NCBI GenBank assembly: GCA_947479185.1
Contig: CANJYY010000177.1
Span: 1-6,078 of the forward strand
From: Caulobacteraceae bacterium
GTDB lineage: Bacteria; Pseudomonadota; Alphaproteobacteria; Caulobacterales; Caulobacteraceae
Direction: 5' to 3'
DNA: 6,078 bases
Each line of letters starts with the position of its first letter. Position 1 is the first letter of the stretch. Made by a program: the position numbers and the translations under genes. The notes under the pieces are model-generated. The model was not told the DNA's origin and searched no databases. It saw only the letters and a list, made by a program, of their open reading frames with translations. Below are positions 1 through 4,156 of the stretch, one piece after another.

Positions 1-26
1 ACGGCGGCGAGCAGGAACTTTTTCAT
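1..26 (-). CDS. N-terminal start of an exported protein (partial, runs off left edge)
   Basis: Reading the minus strand from an ATG at 26-24 gives MKKFLLAA followed by an incomplete codon that begins GT. Two lysines followed at once by a hydrophobic run is the typical start of a Sec signal peptide or lipoprotein signal. An AAGGAG ribosome binding site lies 8 bases before the ATG, which makes this a convincing start although only eight complete codons are visible. The gene points the same way as fliE but is 137 bases beyond it, so it probably has its own promoter. The product cannot be identified from this fragment. Confidence 0.7.
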
Positions 27-34
27 GGTCTTCA

Positions 35-40
35 CTCCTT
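35..40 (-). promoter_or_regulatory. Ribosome binding site for the left-edge gene
   Basis: The minus strand reads AAGGAG here, followed by 8 bases and an ATG. It is a near-perfect Shine-Dalgarno match, the strongest in the window, and is the main reason for calling the tiny left-edge fragment a real gene start. Confidence 0.75.
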
Positions 41-55
41 CGGGGCAGCCCCAGT

Positions 56-70
56 CCCGGAAGATCCGGG
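56..70. other. Small GC-rich inverted repeat between fliE and the left-edge gene
   Basis: CCCGG (56-60) and CCGGG (66-70) are complementary around a 5-base AAGAT loop. CCCC (49-52) and the G run at 76-80 could lengthen the stem after an asymmetric internal loop. No T run follows on either strand, so it is not a classical intrinsic terminator. It could be a Rho-dependent end for the flgB-flgC-fliE message or a leader hairpin of the left-edge gene. I see no convincing promoter in the rest of 41-163. Confidence 0.25.
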
Positions 71-163
71 GGAGCGGGGGAACTCTCGAGGGTGAAGATG
101 GCAGACCCGATGTGAGCCTGACCTGAGCGTGTCGTTATGTGCGGTTCATGTCCGGCGCAGCCG

Positions 164-472
164 TCAGATCGGCATCCGCATGATTTCCTGGTAGGCTTGG
201 ATGACCTGGTCGCGCACGGCCATGACCGTTTCCAGGCTGGCCTCGGCCGAGGAAATCGCCGTGACGACGTCGACCAGTTCCGCCTTGCCGGCGACCTGGG
301 CGGCGATCTGGTGCTCGGCCTTCTTGGACGCCTGGGTGGCGTCGGTCATGACCGATTTCAGCAGGTCGCCAAAGTCCTGCCCGCCGCCGCTGGCGACCGG
401 CGCGGCGCCGCCCAGCGACATGCCGCTGCCGGCGGAGGCATAGGCTTTGGCGGCGGCCAGGGCGGTCATCAT
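164..472 (-). CDS. fliE: FliE, flagellar hook-basal body adaptor protein
   Basis: FliE joins the MS ring (FliF) to the proximal rod and is an early substrate of the flagellar type III exporter. The 102-residue product is of normal FliE length. Its first 35 residues are Ala/Gly-rich and variable, while the conserved part is C-terminal: [10 protein letters not shown] (32-41), then helices ending in [20 protein letters not shown] (81-100), the family's most characteristic stretch. Two ATGs in tandem (472-470 and 469-467) can start it and the sequence does not decide between them. It begins 11 bases after the flgC stop with no good ribosome binding site, which suggests translation coupled to flgC. 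It is the last gene of the flgB-flgC-fliE operon. Confidence 0.93.
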   Translation of the reverse strand: MMTALAAAKAYASAGSGMSLGGAAPVASGGGQDFGDLLKSVMTDATQASKKAEHQIAAQVAGKAELVDVVTAISSAEASLETVMAVRDQVIQAYQEIMRMPI

Positions 473-483
473 GGCTTAGGGCC

Positions 484-903
484 CTACTTCTTGAGCAGAT
501 CGAGGGTGCGCATTTCCATGGCGCGCGCCGTCTCGATGACGTTGAGGTTGGCCTCGTAGGCCCGCTGGGCGTCCTTCATGTCGAGCGCCTCGATTAGCGG
601 GTCGACGTTGGGCAGCTTCACATAGCCCTGCGGGTCGGCGGCCGGGTGGCCCGGGTCATAGGTCGATCGGAAGGCGGCCTGGTCCGGCTTGACCTTGCTC
701 ATGCTGACCCCCTCGCCGCCGTCGACCGCGCGCGGCTCGAACACCGGCACCTGGCGGCGATACGGATCGCCGCCAGCCGTGCGGGCCGTCGAATTGGCGT
801 TGGCCAGGTTCTCGGCGATGATCCGCATCCGCGCCTGCTGCGCGCGCATGCCGGAGGCGGCCACGGACATCGCCGCATCGGACTGGGAACGGATCTCGGC
901 CAT
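484..903 (-). CDS. flgC: FlgC, flagellar proximal rod protein
   Basis: FlgC is a structural protein of the proximal rod that crosses the periplasm; it is secreted by the flagellar exporter without a cleaved signal. The 139-residue product has the rod-family N-terminus (AASGMRAQQARMRIIAENLANANST, residues 15-39 in outline), GGDPYRRQ (44-51), YDPGHPAADPQGYVKLPNV (82-100), which is highly typical of FlgC, and a C-terminal helix YEANLNVIETA (116-126) that packs with the N-terminal one. The start is ATG at 903, 11 bases after flgB, with GAGGA on the minus strand (912-908) as ribosome binding site, a little close to the start. It is the middle gene of the operon. Confidence 0.96.
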   Translation of the reverse strand: MAEIRSQSDAAMSVAASGMRAQQARMRIIAENLANANSTARTAGGDPYRRQVPVFEPRAVDGGEGVSMSKVKPDQAAFRSTYDPGHPAADPQGYVKLPNVDPLIEALDMKDAQRAYEANLNVIETARAMEMRTLDLLKK

Positions 904-914
904 CTAGTCCTCGC

Positions 915-1337
915 TCAACGGCCCGGCGGACGGGCGGCCATCCGCAACAGGGCCATGGATTTCTGGTAGAATCCGATCGCGGCTTCGTACTGCATCCGCG
1001 ACTCGTTCATCTTGATCATCTGGTCTTCCAGCACGACGGTGTTGCCGTCGAGCGTGGTTTCCGAGTCCGGCGCCTTGGCCGAGCGGAACGCGCCGCCGCC
1101 GCCGGGCCGCCGGGTCGTGCCGGACATGTGCCCGGACTCGGTCTTGGCCGGCCCCATCATCGCCAGACCCGCCTGCGACTGGACCTGGGCTGAAAAGGAG
1201 AAGGCCTTCAGGTCGCGGCCGACGAATCCGGGCGTGTCGGCGTTGGCCACGTTCTGGGCGATGACCCGCTGCCGCTGCCCCTCGTAGCCGAGGCGCTGGC
1301 GGAGCATCGAAAGCAGGGGGATGCCGGAAATATCCAT
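915..1337 (-). CDS. flgB: FlgB, flagellar proximal rod protein
   Basis: FlgB forms the innermost rod layer next to FliE. The 140-residue product carries the flagellar rod signature at its N-terminus, with AQNVANADTPGF (27-38), a glycine-rich, probably disordered middle (RRPGGGGAF, 76-84), and a C-terminal helix around VLEDQMIKMNESRMQYEAA (102-120). I chose the ATG at 1337; the GTG directly before it at 1340 would add one residue. There is no Shine-Dalgarno match upstream, and the CtrA box centre is only about 33 bases away. A promoter using that box at its -35 position would start transcription at or near this ATG, so a leaderless message is possible. It is the first gene of the operon and divergent from fliO. 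Confidence 0.95.
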   Translation of the reverse strand: MDISGIPLLSMLRQRLGYEGQRQRVIAQNVANADTPGFVGRDLKAFSFSAQVQSQAGLAMMGPAKTESGHMSGTTRRPGGGGAFRSAKAPDSETTLDGNTVVLEDQMIKMNESRMQYEAAIGFYQKSMALLRMAARPPGR

Positions 1338-1362
1338 CACCGCGCATGGTGAACAAACAGGG

Positions 1363-1377
1363 TTAATCGCGCCTTAA
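1363..1377. promoter_or_regulatory. CtrA-type binding site in the flgB/fliO divergent promoter region
   Basis: TTAA (1363-1366), exactly seven bases, then TTAA (1374-1377). This is a perfect match to the CtrA full site TTAA-N7-TTAA. On the minus strand the second half reads TTAACC, the fuller consensus, so the site fits flgB slightly better. CtrA is the cell-cycle response regulator that activates early (class II) flagellar promoters in Caulobacter, usually from a site overlapping -35. Being almost palindromic and centred between divergent genes, this one box could serve both sides. A perfect 8-base match by chance in about 100 GC-rich bases is unlikely. I could not place a clear -10 element on either side. 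Confidence 0.75.
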
Positions 1378-1436
1378 GGGTTGCAGCGCAGAGCATGGGC
1401 CCGCTGTTCCGGCGCCCCGCTTCAGAGCCCCTCTCC

Positions 1437-1736
1437 ATGGACTTCGTCGAAATCCTTCGCGCCGCCTTCGCCCTTCTGGTGACGCTGGGCCTGGTCATGC
1501 TGGCCGGCTGGGGCATGCGCCGGTTCGGGCCGGACGCCATGGCGCGGCTGCAGATGCCGCGCAAGGAGCGCCGCCTGACCCTGGTCGAGACGCTGGTGCT
1601 CGATCCCGCCCGCCGCCTGGTGCTGGTGCGGCTGGATGACGAGGAGCGGCTGATCCTGCTGGGCGACGGCCGCACGCTGGAAACGCTGAAGTCCCCAACG
1701 CCCCGCCGCCGCAAGACCCCGGAGACCGCCGCCTGA
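1437..1736 (+). CDS. fliO: FliO, flagellar export gate assembly protein
   Basis: FliO is a small membrane protein that helps assemble or stabilise the FliP ring of the flagellar type III export gate. The 99-residue product has one membrane segment near the N-terminus (about 5-25, LRAAFALLVTLGLVMLAGW), then a short cytoplasmic domain containing LTLVETLVLDPARRLVLVRLDDEERLILLG in outline (47-76), the conserved FliO core, and a basic tail. I start it at ATG 1437 (MDFVEIL) rather than the in-frame ATG at 1395. The earlier one would add a proline- and arginine-rich stretch unusual before this helix, and would lie upstream of the transcript start expected from the CtrA box. Neither start has a strong ribosome binding site. 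The stop overlaps the fliP start as TGATG. Confidence 0.88.
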   Translation: MDFVEILRAAFALLVTLGLVMLAGWGMRRFGPDAMARLQMPRKERRLTLVETLVLDPARRLVLVRLDDEERLILLGDGRTLETLKSPTPRRRKTPETAA

Positions 1737-2545
1737 TGCGCGCCGCCCTCACCCGCCTCCGCAAGGCCGTGATCACCGTCAACGGCCGGGACCTGCGCCG
1801 GGCGGCGCTGCTGTCGCTGGGCGTGACCGTCGCCAGCCTGATCGTGCCCGCCGTGGCCCTGGCCCAGGCGGTCAACATCGACCTGGGCACCGGCGCGGGC
1901 CTGACCGAGCGCGTGGTCCAGCTGATCGGCCTGATGACCGTGCTGTCGCTGGCCCCGTCGATCGTCATCATGACGACCAGCTTCGTGCGCATCACCGTGG
2001 TGCTCAGCCTGCTGCGCACGGCGCTCGGCCTGCAGCAGAGCCCGCCCAACGCGGTGCTGATCAGCCTGGCGCTGTTCCTGACGGCCATCGTCATGGGCCC
2101 CACCCTGCAGCGCAGCTACGACGAGGGTGTGCGCCCGCTGCTCGACAAGCAGATGGAGCTGCCGCAGGCCTTCGAGGCCGCCGGCGATCCGGTGAAGGAA
2201 TTCATGCTGGCCCAGGTGGACCGGGGCGACCTGGCCCTGTTCGTCCGGCTGTCGAAGATCGAGAAGCCCGCGACCCTGCAGGATACGCCGATCCGCGTGG
2301 TCACCCCCGCCTTCATGATCAGTGAGCTGAAGCGCGCCTTCGAGATCGGCTTCCTGCTGTTCGTGCCGTTCCTGGTCATCGACCTGGTCGTGGCCAGCGT
2401 GCTGATGAGCATGGGCATGATGATGCTGCCGCCCGTGGTGGTCAGCCTGCCGTTCAAGCTGATCTTCTTCGTGCTGGTCGACGGCTGGCGGCTGGTGGCG
2501 GGGAGCCTGGTCGAGAGCTTCCATCAGGTTCCGCCACCTGGATAG
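1736..2545 (+). CDS. fliP: FliP, flagellar type III export gate protein
   Basis: FliP forms the core ring of the export gate (with FliQ and FliR) through which rod, hook and filament subunits pass the inner membrane. The 269-residue product begins with a basic region and a hydrophobic signal segment (about 22-43) ending ALA-Q, consistent with the cleaved signal known for FliP. Conserved family stretches follow: MTTSFVRITVVLSLLRTALGLQ (79-100 in outline), PNAVLISLALFLTAIVM (104-120), TPAFMISELKRAFEIGFLLF (190-209) and the C-terminal MGMMMLPPVVVSLPFKLIFF (226-245). About four membrane segments are visible. The start overlaps the fliO stop by one base, with GGAG at 1721-1724 as a distant ribosome binding site. 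fliQ and fliR do not follow. Confidence 0.97.
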   Translation: MRAALTRLRKAVITVNGRDLRRAALLSLGVTVASLIVPAVALAQAVNIDLGTGAGLTERVVQLIGLMTVLSLAPSIVIMTTSFVRITVVLSLLRTALGLQQSPPNAVLISLALFLTAIVMGPTLQRSYDEGVRPLLDKQMELPQAFEAAGDPVKEFMLAQVDRGDLALFVRLSKIEKPATLQDTPIRVVTPAFMISELKRAFEIGFLLFVPFLVIDLVVASVLMSMGMMMLPPVVVSLPFKLIFFVLVDGWRLVAGSLVESFHQVPPPG

Positions 2546-2555
2546 CGACGTTCTC

Positions 2556-2570
2556 CCGGATTGACTCCGG
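2556..2570. promoter_or_regulatory. Inverted repeat overlapping a TTGACT -35-like element and a GANTC site
   Basis: CCGGA (2556-2560) and TCCGG (2566-2570) are complementary around TTGAC. The loop plus the next base read TTGACT (2561-2566), close to the alphaproteobacterial -35 element TTGAC. GACTC at 2563-2567 is a GANTC site, the target of the CcrM methylase in Caulobacterales. A fitting -10 is poor: GCTCCC at 2584 has the right spacing but matches only in its first three bases. The site is 10 bases past the fliP stop. It could be a promoter or operator for the next gene, or a weak hairpin at the end of fliP. No T run follows. Confidence 0.25.
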
Positions 2571-2616
2571 TAAAGCGAACATGGCTCCCTGCGCTCATCG
2601 AACGGGGGGATGTGGA

Positions 2617-2697
2617 ATGCCGAAGCAGATTGACCGCGCCTTGCGCCGATGGGCCGGGGCCTCGCTGACGACCGCCGCTTTGGAGCGTCGGGCATGA
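2617..2697 (+). CDS. Possible 26-residue leader ORF coupled to the downstream membrane protein
   Basis: An ATG at 2617 opens a 26-codon frame (MPKQIDRALRRWAGAS in its first part) that ends in TGA at 2695-2697, overlapping the start of the next gene as ATGA. GGGGGA at 2605-2610, 6 bases before the ATG, could serve as ribosome binding site. The peptide is basic, with an amphipathic look and no recognisable family. The exact ATGA overlap is the usual mark of translational coupling, but an ORF this short can arise by chance in GC-rich DNA. I therefore list it as a candidate only. Confidence 0.25.
   Translation: MPKQIDRALRRWAGASLTTAALERRA
2682..2685 (+). promoter_or_regulatory. Ribosome binding site deciding the membrane protein start
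   Basis: GGAG lies 8 bases before the ATG at 2694. This supports that start over the in-frame ATG at 2649, which lacks a comparable site and would add 15 residues not resembling a signal or membrane segment. Confidence 0.5.
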
Positions 2698-3461
2698 CGA
2701 CCGTGTCCGACGTGAACCCGGCTCAGCGCGACCTGCGCTTCTTCCGAACCATGATCACGGCCATGGCGGTCGTGCTGGTCTCGGGCTTTGTCCTTCAACT
2801 GGCGATGGGCCGGTCGAGCTTCGGCGCGCCGCTGATCGTCCATCTTCACGCGTTCGCCTTCATGGGCTGGGTCGCCATCGTTGTGACCCAGGTCTGGCTC
2901 GTCGCCGGCGGCCGCGCCGGCCTGCACCGGACCCTGGGCGGCCTCGCCGCGGCGTGGCTGTGCGCCCTGCTGGCGCTGGGCCCGATGGTGACCCTCGCCG
3001 CCGTGCGCACGGGCCGCGCGCCCTTCTTCTTCGTCCCGCAGCACTTCCTGCTGGTCAACTCCGCGACGCTGTTCGCCGCAGCCGGCCTGGTCATCGCCGC
3101 CCTCGCCTTGCGAAGGAACCGCGACTGGCACCCGCGCCTGCAGATCGGCGCCTTCATGATGCTGATGGGTCCGGGCATCGGCCGCATTATCCCGATGCCG
3201 CTGCTGGCGCCCTATGCGTTCGAGATCGCGTCGGTGATTCCGCTGATCGTTCCGCTGGTCGGCATGGCGCGCGACAGGCGGGTTCACGGCAAGGTCCATC
3301 CGGCGTGGGGATGGTCGATCGGCGTGCTCGTTGCGGTCCTGATCGCCGCCCGCCTGGTCGCCTTCTCGCCGGTGGGCGACGCGGCCTACGCCGCCGCCGC
3401 CGCGGGCAGCCCCGCCGCGGGGTCGGACGGCCGCGCCTTTCCCCCGCCGCCGCCACACTGA
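2694..3461 (+). CDS. Multi-pass membrane protein with conserved-looking histidines, function unknown
   Basis: The 255-residue product has about seven hydrophobic segments (near residues 20-38, 47-70, 82-104, 116-138, 149-166, 174-191 and 205-223), so it is an inner-membrane protein. Histidines sit at or near membrane ends: HLHAF (50-54), LHRTLG (77-82), QHFLL (116-120) and DWHPRLQ (144-150), with further ones at 198 and 202. An HxH helix followed by Gln and then a short loop with HR-LG is a pattern I associate with uncharacterised bacterial membrane proteins that could bind haem or metal, similar in style to cytochrome b561-like or DUF2306-type families. I cannot assign a family with certainty. 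The last 25 residues are low-complexity (poly-Ala, Pro repeat). It lies 148 bases after fliP, so it may have its own promoter. No link to flagella is visible. Confidence 0.82.
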   Translation: MTTVSDVNPAQRDLRFFRTMITAMAVVLVSGFVLQLAMGRSSFGAPLIVHLHAFAFMGWVAIVVTQVWLVAGGRAGLHRTLGGLAAAWLCALLALGPMVTLAAVRTGRAPFFFVPQHFLLVNSATLFAAAGLVIAALALRRNRDWHPRLQIGAFMMLMGPGIGRIIPMPLLAPYAFEIASVIPLIVPLVGMARDRRVHGKVHPAWGWSIGVLVAVLIAARLVAFSPVGDAAYAAAAAGSPAAGSDGRAFPPPPPH

Positions 3462-3496
3462 GCGGGACGTCGGCGGGCGGGCTCGGCTGTCGAGAG

Positions 3497-3552
3497 CCGC
3501 CACCAGCCCCCAGCATAGCAGCGTTCGCCCCAAATTGGGCGCACGGTGGCGG
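3497..3552. repeat. Nested inverted repeat upstream of the H-NOX gene
   Basis: CCGCCACC (3497-3504) is perfectly complementary to GGTGGCGG (3545-3552). Between them CGCCC (3526-3530) pairs with GGGCG (3537-3541) around CAAATT, so the whole can fold as a long stem with an inner hairpin. A third pair, CGGCT (3484-3488) with AGCCG (3495-3499), overlaps the left outer arm and would exclude it. TTGTCGTT follows, which is not a true T run. It may end transcription of the membrane protein gene, or be an operator or leader structure for the sensor operon. The region 3553-3600 then holds TTAA (3559-3562) and GTTAATTC (3558-3565), a partial match to the alphaproteobacterial -10 form GCTANAWC. Confidence 0.45.
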
Positions 3553-3604
3553 TTGTCGTTAATTCCGGTTATGCGATCCGGGCCCTCGATGGGGGACTGG
3601 CGTT

Positions 3605-4156
3605 ATGTTCGGGATGATTCACAGGTCTGCTCGGGACATGGTCCTCGAGCACTTCGGGCAGGTCGCATGGGACGAGATTCTGGGCGACACGGGGCTCGAT
3701 GACGGCGCCTTCGTCAGCGCGCAGTCCTATCCAGACGAGGTCACCTTCAGGCTGATCACCACGGCCGCGGCCAAGGCCGGTCTGACCGTGGACCAGACGC
3801 TGCACGCCTTCGGTCGCCACTGGATCAAGGCGGCCGACCAGGGCCCCTACGCCAATGTCATGAGGATTTTGGGCGGTTCGCTGCTGGAGTCGCTCATGAA
3901 CCTCGACCGGATGCATGCCAGCATCCAGATCGCCATGCCCGGGGCCCAGTTGCCGCAATTCACCGTCGTGTCCCAGGATAGCCGGTCCATCGAGCTCGCC
4001 TACCATTCGCGGCGGGCCGGCCTTGAGCCGTTTGTCTGCGGCCTTCTTGAGGGGCTGATGGAACGTTTCCATGAGCAGGGATCGATAGAATTTTCCGGCT
4101 CGGTCGGCGATGCCAGGATGTTCACTGTCACGTTCGCAGCGCCTGTGAACGCATGA
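3605..4156 (+). CDS. hnoX: H-NOX (HNOB) haem-binding nitric oxide sensor protein
   Basis: H-NOX proteins are small cytosolic haem proteins that bind NO and alter the activity of a partner kinase or cyclase. The 183-residue product matches the family in length and start (MFGMIHRSARDMV). The proximal haem ligand is His104 in NLDRMHASI (99-107). Pro117, which contacts the haem in the family, lies 13 residues later. The haem propionate motif Y-x-S-x-R is Tyr133, Ser135, Arg137. The position matching the distal Tyr140 of the oxygen-binding Thermoanaerobacter protein is Pro142, which argues for NO selectivity. The only cysteine is Cys145, so the C-terminal Cys/His zinc site of the Shewanella-type proteins is absent. 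The start has GGGGGA (3591-3596) eight bases upstream. The stop overlaps the kinase start as ATGA, so the two are co-translated partners. The Ile161 codon is the rare ATA. Confidence 0.95.
   Translation: MFGMIHRSARDMVLEHFGQVAWDEILGDTGLDDGAFVSAQSYPDEVTFRLITTAAAKAGLTVDQTLHAFGRHWIKAADQGPYANVMRILGGSLLESLMNLDRMHASIQIAMPGAQLPQFTVVSQDSRSIELAYHSRRAGLEPFVCGLLEGLMERFHEQGSIEFSGSVGDARMFTVTFAAPVNA

Noticed and set aside
904..1356. Minus-strand frame overlapping flgB
   Set aside because: It covers flgB in another frame. FlgB has clear rod-protein motifs, while this frame gives an Arg/Ala/Gly-rich product without motifs.
1395..1436. Upstream in-frame start for fliO
   Set aside because: It would add 14 residues atypical of FliO and probably lies upstream of the transcript start. 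ATG 1437 gives the usual short N-terminus before the membrane helix.
1337..2695. Long minus-strand open frame of 452 codons opposite fliO and fliP
   Set aside because: It is antisense to two clear flagellar genes. Its product is a low-complexity run of His, Gln, Asp and Arg with no family features, the usual result of reading GC-rich coding DNA backwards.
3125..3143. Sigma-54-like promoter (TGGCAC followed by TGCA)
   Set aside because: The spacing between the GG and GC elements is wrong by one base, and the site lies inside the membrane protein coding sequence.
2595..3533. Minus-strand open frame of 312 codons opposite the membrane protein
   Set aside because: It is a Gly/Arg/Asp/His-rich shadow of the plus-strand gene, which has membrane segments and a ribosome binding site.
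3559..3572. Second CtrA box before the H-NOX gene (TTAA then TTAT)
   Set aside because: The spacing is six rather than seven bases and the second half is imperfect, so it does not meet the consensus.
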